Shown: positions 13,101 to 24,300 of the stretch, in pieces
Layout of the letters: each line of letters opens with the position of its first letter
Position numbering within the stretch: position 1 is the stretch's first letter
NCBI GenBank assembly: GCA_932521035.1
Contig: OW051496.1
Span: 1,488,001-1,552,000 of the forward strand
DNA from: Oscheius dolichura
Lineage: Eukaryota; Nematoda; Chromadorea; Rhabditida; Rhabditidae
Length of the DNA stretch: 64,000 bases
Reading direction: 5' to 3'
Notes under the pieces: model-generated
What the model was told of the DNA's origin: nothing
Seen by the model: only the letters and a program-made list of their open reading frames with translations
Databases searched by the model: none
Translations under genes and position numbers: made by a program

Positions 13101-14530
13101 ATTTGTTAATTTATTCTGCTTTCTCACGGCCGCCGACGTCTTTAACTAGCGCTCACTCTTCCTATTAGAATAAGTAGCTTGGCTTCCCCCCGAGGGTGAT
13201 TCATCCTCCGAGTTGACCTCATATCTCGCATTCCTTTAGCTTCCTTCTATCTCTTTTTCTTTTCTTTTATATAAAACCTGATTTCCTTTTCTACAATTTT
13301 TCGCCTATTCAGTTGAATTCCTTCGTATCCGCTTCTCATCATCATCCGTTTCAATCAAGCGGCATTTCACTGAATTTTTCTTATCCTTTATTCTTACTTT
13401 TGTCTGGGATTTTCCATGCGTTCCTATTTGAATAAAGAGACTTCTTGAAGGAGGGGTGATTGACCTCGCGTCGTCGTCTCATGACTTCCGACCGCAGCAC
13501 TTACCTTTCATCCGGTTGTCACTCAGAGAAAAACCAGATGAGAAACGAAAACTGAAGAAATAGCTATGTTTTCGACTAGGAAACGGATTTTTTCTCATCT
13601 TATCCATTTGGGAGGAGCAAAAACTGGCGATGACCGCGTCAGAGAAGATGACAAGCTATTTTGCTCAGTCACTAACCCTCCGCCCGTCCTCCTACGCATA
13701 GAAGTAGCAGAAAATAAACAATATGATCTAATTTAACTGTGCCCATTTCCAATGGATATTTCACTGAAAACCCTCTCCGCTGCGGGACCAGGAAGCTTTC
13801 AAACCTGGCCCCGTAGCGGAGCCGTGCCGCCAAATTTGAATTCGAGGAAAATTCATCTAAAAAATACGTGTTTTGTTCCTTGTAATCTAATTTGTAAGTA
13901 TCCCCTTTTCCCACCTTTTGCTCCCCATTTGCGTCAAACTCTTCTCCCCTTTCGCTCTTTTTCCTCTTTGTTTGTTTACTCTACTCTCTTGCCCAATTCC
14001 CCCTCCCCCTCCCCCTGCAAAAAAGCGGTAACAATTAGCTGTCCGTAATTTCATTCCGCCAACTTCTATGTCCTCTTTTTATGCGTCACTGGAATTTTTC
14101 TGCTGCAAGCCGTGGCTCGTTTCTTTTTCGTTCCTCTAAATCCAATAAAAAGAACTGACCCGTGGACTTTGAACCCTCGTTGTCTGCTGGTTCTGAAGCA
14201 ATTTTCGAGACGGGCGATACTCGTTCTCTACACGTCTCAGTGTGACACTAATTGAAATTTTCGACACTTAAAAGAAGGTCCATTAGATGCTATACCCATG
14301 GTCTTTGCCGGATTCTCTTATTTTACTGTATCCTTCTCATATTTTGTTGGAAACCCTTGTGTCTAACCTTGAAAACTTGTCTTTTACTTCTTTTATTCAA
14401 TCTTCATAGCATTAAAAGAAGAATTTCTAATTGATTACATTCACTACAATGGAGCCCCTGTTTTTCTTCTTTCTCTACTCTTTTTTTTCCTTTTCTTCTT
14501 TATTCTTTTAGAACAAGAAAGTCATCAGAA
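10162..14530. other. Gene-poor, about 4.4 kb
   Basis: No domain-bearing frame or linked exon set was recognised on either strand. The open frames at 10289-10624 and 11553-11807 have no splice partners or family signatures. The region is rich in pyrimidine tracts on the plus strand. It could hold regulatory sequence for the K+ channel gene that follows, or noncoding exons I cannot see. Confidence 0.4.
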
Positions 14531-14535
14531 GTAGT

Positions 14536-17500
14536 ATGAAATTTTCAGGGATGCCCCTCGCCGAAGAGTTGGAAAAGCTCTCTGGGGGAACAAAAAAGGA
14601 GAAGAGTGAGTCATTTTTCATATCAGCGAGCTTTCTGACGCTTTTATTCTTCCGAAAGATCTTCAATCTCCAAATTCTGAACAAGATGAAGCCAACTTCA
14701 AAAAACGGTCATACTGTCCCTTTAACCGTTATATTTGTTGACCGTTCTGGGGGTGGCGCGCAATGAATTGTGGCTTATCCTCGCCTCTCTCAACGCAATC
14801 GTTCTGCCTCTCCCACCTGAAGAATACTAATTTTGTCTTCTACGTTTTCTTTGCTCAAACTGGAGCATCCTACTACCTCAAATTTAGAAGATGGTTGGTT
14901 CTTTGGAAGCTTTTAAATATCTCTCACAATCTTCCGATTTACACAAGAAGCTCCACCCCAAAAATTTTGGGCCTAAATCCAGGAAAACTCATTCTATCAA
15001 TCATTTTCCCCGAATTTTATCCACGTTCCATTCATTTTATAGTCTATGGGATCTATTCTACCGGCTGGTCACTCGCATTATTTGCCTTACCTGCAACACC
15101 CGTTCCTTACTCCAAAAGTGTGTAAACAACGCTCTATTTCCCTACGATCGCCGGTGAAATTGACCAGTTGCATATTCGAAATCGGAAAGGTCCCTGAAAG
15201 TTCCAATTGACCATTAGGATTTGTTTACACAAGGAGAAATGAATGGAGACGGCGAGGAAGGAAAGACACCCCAGCTCCGACTCGCGTGCGTGCTTATTCA
15301 CAGCTTAGGGAGTATGTGTGGGGGTGCAGAAGATTCCTGATCCAAAATCACCAGGTGCTCCCCGTCTGAATGCTAAAAGTGAAATTGGGTTTGTTATTCT
15401 GGCTGCCATCCAGCATTTTGGCTAAAAATAAATGGATTTTATAGTTATTTTGTTGCTTTTTAAAAAGAAAGAAGCGCCCCAGGTCAGATTCCGTTTTTTA
15501 TCTTTTTTGGGGTAACCCGTTCGGCCTGGGAACTGAGCCCCTTCTCTTTTGCTCCTTTCTAGGTCCCTAAATGGGCCAATTAGACCCGTGGCCGAGGTTT
15601 CATGACCCAACCTAAATCATTGAGAATTTCACCCCTTTCTGGTCCTGCTAATCCCACTTTCGGAACCTTCAAAAAATCTTCTGGTCAGTAGAAAACCTAG
15701 ACCACCCGTTAGGCAAGAATAGTTCAAAAAGTAGCTAGGAATTGAGGCTAAAAACCGTGAACATCTTGAAAAGTGCAATTTTCAGATGGATGGGGCAACG
15801 GGACCAACTGTCACGGTCCTCGGAAGAAAGCGCGTCTAATTGCCAAAGATGGTACGACACTTTTCGGCAATCTAGAACTACCCTCGAAGAAAACAATTGC
15901 CATTCGGTGAGTAAACGATTTTGTTCTTTTTAAAAATGTGAATTTAGGAATTGGTTCCACCTGACAATAGAATATCAGTGGAGGACGATCCTCTCCATCT
16001 TTTTTGCCGGGTTTCTTGGCTCTTGGATTGTTTTTGCTATTATTTATCACAGTATCACGTGGTATTACCGATTGGAAGAGGTCAGTCCTTCTTTGAAAAA
16101 ACCAAAAAAAATGGCAAAATTATAGAACAGCGCCCATTATCGTCCCTGTATAATGAATGTAGACGACTTCGTTACAGCATTATTATTTAGTTTGGAGTCA
16201 CAAGCAACTATTGGCTATGGCCACAGGTAAGAGAACTTCCCAATTTAATTTTAAGGACTTCGAACGAGATTTTTATCAACCATCATTATAAAAAAAAACT
16301 TGTTGCAGATACATGACGGATTTGTGTCCCATCGCCTACACGACTCTTTCAGTTCAAGTTGTCGTTGGACAATTTCTACAGACAGTACTCGGCGGACTGG
16401 TTATTGCTAAAATATTGAGGCCAAAAAAACGGAAACAGGTACGCCTTTTTATCATTTTCTACCCTTTTTGGCTAGAATTCCCAATTCTGTTAGTCTAACT
16501 TACTGGTATTCCCCAAATTTTCAAAAAAATATGGAAGGCTTTTGATTAGAGTCTCCCACGGCGAAGTTAACAAATCTATAATATTTTTAAAAATAAATAT
16601 GGGACTAAAATATTAGAAAAAAAAGCTTCTTTTAGGAAATGCGATTCAGCCGACTGGCTGTAATCGGTCCAGTAGATGACCATGATAAAAGGCCGGCGTT
16701 AATGATCAGGCTAGCAGATGTTCAAGAAAAGTTATTCCTGGCAGAGTCACATGTTCGAATGTACATGGCGACGACGAGGACCAACGAGGTATGTCTATTG
16801 TTTACTGAATTTTAATGATGCTTTTGTAGAGAGGACACAAGGAGCTTCTCGGGATACGAGATATCAACGTGGGCTATGATGCCGGATATGATCGAGTACT
16901 TCTACTCTGGTAAGCATTTTTAGCGAAGATACATTACAGCGGGGGATTTAAATGAGCTTTGTACTGCTGTTTTACTGACTGTTTTACTGAATACGCCAGA
17001 ATTGATTTAAAAAATCTAGGAGAAATGCGCTTTTGAGTGAATTTTTTAGTCCTCTTTCCGCGAATTGGGTCCTTTTCTCCTTCTAGGATACATGGAGAAA
17101 ACGCCCAATTGCAGGCGCACCCGTTTTTAGGCAGTAGACGGGAGTGTCGGGTGTTCGTGTCCGTATCTCGGTCATTTCCCGGTCGATTTCAAAAATTCAA
17201 ACACCTAGTTGGAGAGCACGTCAAGACGATTCTAATGAACCCAGCCACATCTCAACCGCCTCGAAAGAACAACCTATAGCCCCACTAACTTTAACCGAGG
17301 ATAGTTGCGTAACGGGCGATTGCTCATGTATGCCAGGCGACCGTTTTGAAGAAATTATAGGCAAACGGCTTTTTGATTCGCAATCAAATTTAGTAAATTT
17401 CACTTCTCTGTTTGTATCATGGAGTAGCAAAGATTAACTTCTTCGCTAATATAAAGATTACGAAGCAGAAAGTTTCTTATTCTTTTGTATTTTTAAACCA

Positions 17501-18008
17501 TAATCTTGACTCAAAATATAGAATAATATCCGCTCGTTTAGGCCGATTGTTGTCCGTCACGTTATTGATGAATCGAGCCCGTTCCATGGCCTAACTAGAG
17601 AGCAGCTCCATTCGTCAGAGTTTGAACTGATCATGACAGTTGAAGGGATTGTTGAAGCGACTGGAATGACTTTCCAAGCCCGGACATCATTCCTACCTGA
17701 TGAAATCCTCTGGGGATATAGGTAAACTTTCCACTATTTTCATTCCCAAAAACAATTATTTTAGATTCAAACCGATGGTTGTTTTGAACGATGAACGGTG
17801 TAAATATGAGGTGCATTATGGGTTATTTGACCAGACGGAAAGGTGACTTTTTTACTTCAAGAAATGCCTGGAATACCCTAGAAAGCGAAAAAATATCAAG
17901 ATTTTTTCATAAAATGGCAATTTCAGGGTGCGTGGCTTTGAAAATAACCTGACAGAAGCGGAAGAAACTGACGAGATGGATCCACACAATGCTTCTGGCT
18001 TCTTATAA
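14536..18008 (+). CDS. Inward-rectifier potassium channel (Kir family)
   Basis: Ten exons: 14536-14605, 15786-15906, 15948-16080, 16126-16226, 16309-16438, 16636-16788, 16830-16909, 17542-17721, 17765-17842 and 17927-18008, giving about 375 residues with all phases consistent. Seen in order: N-terminal RLIAKDGT, slide helix and M1 ([18 protein letters not shown]), pore with the selectivity filter TIGYGH, M2 ([13 protein letters not shown]), then the cytoplasmic Kir fold ([38 protein letters not shown]). Such channels form plasma-membrane tetramers that set resting potential. The M2 site that is Asp or Asn in many Kirs is Gln here. Exon 1 is the least certain: its phase fits, but a 3' splice-site-like attttcag overlaps it, so the start may be the Met at 14551 or lie further upstream. 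The 16910-17541 intron holds a repeat. aataaa near 18239 is a likely polyA signal. Confidence 0.9.
14690..14726. repeat. TTAA-type MITE end fragment
   Basis: aaaacggtcatactgtccct followed by TTAA equals the right end of the element at 47741-48092. No matching left end was found nearby, so this is a truncated copy inside the first K+ channel intron. Confidence 0.5.
17097..17300 (+). repeat. Family P repeat in a K+ channel intron (copy P2)
   Basis: gacgggagtgtcgggt... ttggagagcacgtcaagacg... reappears inverted at 18290-18440 just 3' of the gene. It explains why this intron is 632 bp while most of the others are 40-200 bp. Confidence 0.7.
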
Positions 18009-18289
18009 ATCCCACGTTTCTGGGATGCGTTGAGGAGAACAACGGGAAATGTACACCGGTCTGGAGATGTGACGAAAAGACGAGAAAAACATAAAGCAAT
18101 AGACGGTACGGGTCAATACGGGAGAATCTTCTACTGGTACCTCCACAAAATGCATGCGTGGAGCTACACGATACTGTAATACACTATGTAATGAGAACCT
18201 TTTACGGATTACTGTAGATAAGAGAAGAAATGCATATAAATAAAGATATTCTTATCCCTCTTATGGTGAACCCGTTTTCGGGAAAAAAT

Positions 18290-18440
18290 TCCGTAGGGGT
18301 TGAGCTGTAACCGGGTTCGTTAGAATCGTCATGACGTGCTCTCCAATTAGGTCTTTACACTTTTGAAATTGGTCAAGAAATTACCGAGATATGGACATAA
18401 ACCCGACACTCCCGTCTGCGCCCATTTCACGCCCAAAACC
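18290..18440 (-). repeat. Family P repeat (copy P3), inverted relative to P2
   Basis: Its reverse complement aligns almost base for base with 17120-17290, including the gacgggagtgtcgggt end and the ggagagcacgtcatgacgat core. Confidence 0.7.
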
Positions 18441-18644
18441 CGGCAATTAAAAAAATTGGGCGTGTTGCCTATGTCTAGCCCTATAAATTGAATTCCGACA
18501 GGATACGGTATTTGTGGGAGCTTTCAGAACATAGGGACTAATTCAAATGTGAACGCATCTTTCGCGCCAGGACCTGCCACTAGTTTGAATCATTGAGAAT
18601 CCAGAAAGATACACCCTTTCATACAGAAGAACATGCAGAAAAGA

Positions 18645-19029
18645 TGGCTCTATTGTACAAAAGCCGGTCAATGAAATTTCCGCGCCGTGTTTGGATATGT
18701 AACTAGTTCATTTCTTGACTATTTTCTATAATTCAAACAGTATCTTGTAGAGCAGATCAAGGCGGTTCTAACTAACTGACTTTCGGCTCAATACGCCTTA
18801 CAGAAAATGTTCTATGAACACAAATGTGTGAAAACAACGCAATATGAATGCTAGCAGTTACAGAAACTTTTCCCTTACATATATGAAGCTAAAATCCAGT
18901 TGGTTAGAACCGCCTTGATCTGCGCTACAAGATACTGCTTGAATTTTAGAAAATAGTCAAGAAATGAACTAGCTACAGATGCAAACGCGGCGTGGAAATT
19001 TCATTGACCGGCTATTGTACAATAGAGCC
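18645..19029. repeat. Long foldback element (copy P4)
   Basis: The outer sequence ggctctattgtaca is the inverse of tgtacaatagagcc at the right end. About 130-bp arms (to about 18780 and from about 18895) match inverted, enclosing a short loop. The arms contain the core gatcaaggcggttctaac. No coding capacity. Confidence 0.85.
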
Positions 19030-20400
19030 GATTCTTCTGCCTATCACTTATTTTATAGCGCAATTCTGTCCATTTCCAAGTTATAACAATTGTTCGCCGT
19101 TGGTCTTTCGTTATAAAACATTTGAGTATCCGTGTTCCTCCATCAATCGTATCAAATCTGAACAATCTTTTAATGGGACGATAAAACAAGAGCAATTATA
19201 GTAGTTTACTGACTTTGTTGTTATTGATATTATCGCGAATAAGAACATAAGAAAGGGACGAGCTCTCTCTCTCTCGTTTGTGTCATTCTGAATAAAATAC
19301 CCTGCAGTACAAAGCTTGGCAAACACTCTAGCTAGTTTCCGGTAATGTTAGCGGTTAGGGTAAGATGAAAAAGATGAATTTACAATGTTCCAGAGACGGT
19401 AGCAACCATAATTTGAATATCCTCGAACACTGTGTATTTATCAAAACAAAATGTGGGGAAATGTTTTAATGGATCAATAAGACAGAAAAAAAGTCAACAG
19501 CGCCAATAAACTATTCCCTAAGATTACACTACATAAGTTAAACAAAACGTTAATCTCTGACTCGTTTCATGGGGAAAACACTGTATAAAGGAAAGGTAAA
19601 GGAGAGGTGTAAAAGATGAGAACTAATTGCGGCTAGTAAATTATCCCAGTGTTCCGGACTTTTTTGATATTTCCCGAATAAAAAAGAAAATAAGCTAGTT
19701 TCGGTGGCCATCATGACATAGCGCTCTCTTTCCAGTTTTAAACGGGGGAAAACCTAGACAGAGATCATAAAAACCTTTTGATTGGTAAAAAAAGGAGTTT
19801 TGCTTGGCCATTGTATCACAACTAAACGAAGCTATATGTTTTATCGAACCAATATAACAGCGAAAATTCTATAGAAATGATTCGAAGACTTCAGTTCCGC
19901 TCGAAAAAAAAGCACTGTCGATATTTCATTTGCCGCCTTGATATCCCCTCGCTCATTATTCAGTTTCGACCAACGCGAGGGAATTGAAATTCCACCTGCT
20001 CCCGGGGCGCTACTACCCATTTGATAAAAACTTGAACATTCCTGCCTACAATCCATGTCGTCGTCAATTATCTAAAATGAAACAAAAAATGTTTAAATGG
20101 AACGATAAAACAAGAAAAATAGTGTAGCTATGCTGGGCAGCTGAGGTCTCTTCGTTTTCCATAATTTCTAGAAAAATTGAAGGAAAGCCCAGCGGTGGTT
20201 AGATCTTTTCGACATTTCGGAGAATCCTCATCAAGGTTCACAACAGAAAGAATCCAGGACCGATTCCGGCGCGAACTTTAATTTACAAAAATGTGCTAGA
20301 ATCAGCTGCACAAAATACGGTTTCCCTTATTACCACCAGTGGAACATGGGCTACCCTACATTTTTCTAATATTACCCGGGTAAAACAAATTAAATTTTCC
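19030..20400. other. Intergenic, repeats only
   Basis: 19405-19465 is an inverted copy of 3668-3728, the flank of copy P1. No gene recognised; the short frames lack splice partners. Confidence 0.4.
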
Positions 20401-20410
20401 TCTTTTTCAG

Positions 20411-20560
20411 GGTAAAAGTGTAGAAGAGATCCGGGAGATCTATTGCCTCCATGACGATGACGACGATCCCAAAAACAAGAAGAAGAAAAAGAAGAAGGCG
20501 GCCATTGCCATCCAGCAGGCGCCGAGCAACAACAACGGCGGCGGCACCAGAGCGAAATAA
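20411..20560 (+). CDS. SKP1-like terminal exon (partial, orphan)
   Basis: After an acceptor (ctctttttcag) one frame begins GKSVEEIREIYC, then an Asp run, a Lys run, AAIAIQQAPSNNN, a Gly-rich tail and a TAA. SKP1 proteins, adaptors of SCF ubiquitin ligases, end with GK[TS]PEEIR followed by an acidic segment, so the first dozen residues fit that family's last helix. The usual terminal Trp-Cys-Glu tail is replaced by low-complexity sequence. No upstream SKP1 exons (POZ-fold part) were found in the window, so this is either the last exon of a diverged gene whose other exons I cannot recognise or a relic. It sits tail to tail with the locus B kinase-Kelch gene, as the shorter copy does at locus A. 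Confidence 0.45.
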   Translation, partial: GKSVEEIREIYCLHDDDDDPKNKKKKKKKAAIAIQQAPSNNNGGGTRAK

Positions 20561-20914
20561 TTCAATTTCTTCTTCTTTTTTTTAATTTTAGCCACCCAAA
20601 AAACACGAACCTGTCATCAGGTCCAGAGGTGCCACCTACATCGTGTCACCGAGTTATGAGGGTTGGAAGTTTGAAAATAAGGTTGGCGTTTGGGTATTTT
20701 CCTGTAAAACCCCTTTATTAGGCAAAAAAAGGCAAATTCAACCCCTCGTGAGCTAATAGCAAGGTCGTACCATTCTCTAGTTAGACAAAATGTGTATGGT
20801 TTCATCGGTCCTTCAGTTTTTTTTTCTTTTTGTCGAGAAATACGTCCCCCTCTTTCTTTTTTTATACTCTCTCAAAAAATATCCTGTCAATTTCGATAGG
20901 ATCCCTCGAATTAT

Positions 20915-21389
20915 TTATTGCTTTAAATCCACCGGATAAGAAGAAAGACGATCCGCGAACTCTTGAGGAACGAGAACAGCAGACGGAGGGATCCCGTTAA
21001 ATATATGCACAGTGGTGGGACTATGTTTGGCATAGTACCAGCTAATTGCAAAGATTTCTCGACCAAGAACAACTCCAACAGAAACAAAAATAGTGTAGAG
21101 TAAGGGCGACAACTCTTTCCACTGTCCATTTTTCTCGTGTGGATCCAATTCCAGAACTGTGGTAGTCCTATGTTTTCTATCCCAACCTAATACAACCAGC
21201 TTATTTCTATAACAAACGAGGGAATGCCACTTTCGAGGTGTTGGCATATCCGTCAGTTCAGTCCACACTCCACTCTCAGGATCGAAACATTCCACACTTT
21301 TCAATCTGCCATCTCCTATTCCTCCACAAATATATATTTTCCCGTTACAGACTGCTGCAGCTGCATCAGATCTGCCATATTTCATGTCT
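20915..21389 (-). other. Duplicated 3' terminal Kelch exon of locus B
   Basis: It has its own acceptor (gattttag before AGACATGAAATATGG) and its own stop, and is followed by the same 3' flank as locus A. It could be an alternative last exon or an unused duplicate. The spacer between the two copies (21390-21489) is a remnant of that same 3' UTR. Confidence 0.7.
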
Positions 21390-24300
21390 CTAAAATCTCT
21401 TTAAGATTTTTTCTCTTTAAGATTTTTTAATACTCCCCCAAAAAATATCCTGTCAATTTCGATAGGATCCCACGAATTATTTATTGCTTTTAATCGATCG
21501 GATAAGAAGAAAGACGATCCGCGAACTCTTGAGGAACGAGAACAGCAGACGGATAGTGAGGAAAAAGAGGGGAAGAGGGGCCAACACGCCAATTGATTCC
21601 GTCAAATATTTGTATGCTATTAGTGTACCAGCGAATTGCAAAGATTTCTCGACCAAGAACAACTCCAATAGAAGGAAAACTAGGGGAGGTTAAGGGCGAC
21701 AACTCTTTCCACTGTCCATTTTTCTCAAGTGGATCCAATTCCAGAACTGTGGTAGTCCTTTCTTTTCCAACATAACCTCCTATTACAACCAGCTTATTTC
21801 TATAACAAACGAGGGAATGGAAAGATCGAGGTGTTGGCATATCCGTCAGTTCAGTCCACACTCCACTCTCAGGATCGAAACATTCCACACTTTTCAATCT
21901 GCCATCTCCTTCTCCTCCACAAATATATATTTTCCCGTTACAGACTGCTGCAGCTGCATGACATCTGACATATTTCATGTCTCTAAAATCACTTATTAGC
22001 CGGAAAGATAATCAAAAGATTATAGGCTCCCTTTATAAAGATAACTTACGGCATCCGTGTCCATTTATCCTCCTTCGGATCATATCGTTCCACACTTTTT
22101 AGTACTTCTTCTCTGTCCATATTCCATCCTCCAAACACCCAAATGTATCCATTCCATCCCAAACAACTATTACTAATCCACGCTCGTTCCTCATTCATAT
22201 CAGCCAGTCGTTTCCATTCCATATTTTTGTCCAACTTGGATAATGACTTGTTCCAGTTGATTATATAGAGTTCATCATCGAGATAAACAACACCAACAGA
22301 TAGAATATGGTACTCAGGAAGTTCCATTCGTGAAACAGTCCAGGTGGATGTCTTCCGATTCCATATTGTCATCTTCTTATAATGCGGACCTCCTCCCACG
22401 ACCAAAATCTAAAAAAAGAGTTGCCCATCTTCTTTTGTAACTCTCAAATTTTCACCTACCGTCTGTTCGAATGTTGCTGCAAAGGCACTGATTTCCTCAA
22501 CCGAGGGCCTATCAGAAATGTTTCTTTGCCAGCATCTTAAAGGAACAGTCAGGGAGTTTTTCGACCAGGTCTCAGAAAATAGAGAATTTTTCGCTGATCA
22601 CGATGCACTATTTTATAAATCATAAAAATGAATATCGACCAACGTCAGCATCCCAAGTTACGGACGTCAGCACGCCCGGGAAGAGCGTTTTTTCAAAATT
22701 TTTGCAAAACAAAAATTCAAAAAATTTGATCAGCATTCGTCAGCATTTTGATGATGTATCGCTATTTTTATCGTTTCTTTTCATTTTTTCCACATTTTAA
22801 ACTATCCCTATATGTCCACCAAAGGTAAATATAATGAAAACAGTGAAATATGAAAAAATCGCTTTTTCTGTATACGGTAGCAGAAAAACTCCCTGACTGT
22901 TCCTTTAAAAATATTTTTATAGAATTGTCCAACAAACAAAGAAAACGAAATAAGGTTAATTTTGTAGGCCTTTTCAGCCCCAAACTTCATATTTCTACAC
23001 CAACCTTTTCACAAAATTCCATGAATCCTTGCTCATTTTATCAGGATCTATAGGCAGTTCTATACCATCATTTCCAACTTGTAGATGTTTCGAAGGGTAC
23101 CTACTTTTATATTGTCCACTGATCAAATGAAATCGCCTGACTTCCGGCATATAATTTCCCATATTGTTACTCCAAATGAATAGACATCAGCCGGCGGCCC
23201 ATAATTCTTTTCTGTATCTACTATTTCCGGGGCCATATAGGGGTCGGTGCCTTTATGACTGGAATAACAAAGCTTATTAGGAAGGAAGTAGTCAGTTACC
23301 CACTAGTATATGTATTTTGGTGAGAAATATTCCTAGCCAGGCCAAAATCCGCCAGTTTTAAATGAGTTCTTGTTGCTAAAAGGATGCTAAAAACGAGTAT
23401 TAATAAACAGAGAAAATATCTACTTTCTGGGATTGATGTCCCTGTGAAGTATTTCGTGTTCATGTAGATACTGTAGCCCGGAACCGATTTGCTGGATCCA
23501 TAAGGCAATTAACCGCATATCATACGATTTAGAGGCATCGTGAATTTCTGTTGTAAATGTACTTTTATATTACCGTAAATCCTGTATTATAAGTCCGTGG
23601 GCTTCTATTTTTCAACCCTCCTCCCAGAGGGGCCTTGTATTGGAGGGTGGGCTTATAATACAGGATTTACGATAAATTAGAAGGAAGAGCACCTTGATCG
23701 AGGCTACCGAGTTCCATGTATTCCATCACGTATCCCGTATATATTGGTTCTTTAATAGAGTTGCCTCTATTTATTACCTCTCCATCCCAAATTACTCCGA
23801 ATAATTCAACAATATTTGGATGGGTGTGCTGAAAATTTAAATGTAAACAATTTATAAGACGCGAGATGAGATATGCCAATTCTAATTATTATGTGAAAAA
23901 GTGGAACACAAAAAGTGCTGTGGTTAGGATTCTACTGACCGTGCAAAAAGCGAGCAATAGAGGGGGAAACCGGGCAAAAGGAGAACAATATAAACGACCT
24001 AATCACCGCCTATTCAAAGAGCAAACTTCAGTGATCGCTCAAGTATTTTTCTGTTCTACAGTCAAAATGGCGTAAAAGTTCAAGTTCGGGCATAGGTCAA
24101 AGGGGGGCCGGCAGCCCCTCATAAGATGAAATGTTGTGGGGACCAGAAAGACAGAACAGATCAGACAACTTTCTCTTCCATCTCTTACTAGGCGGTGATT
24201 AGGTCGTTTATATTGTTCTCCTTTTGCACGCTTCCCCTCTCTATTGCTCGCTTTTTGCACGGTCAGTAGAATCCTAACCACAGCATTTTTTGTGTTCCAC

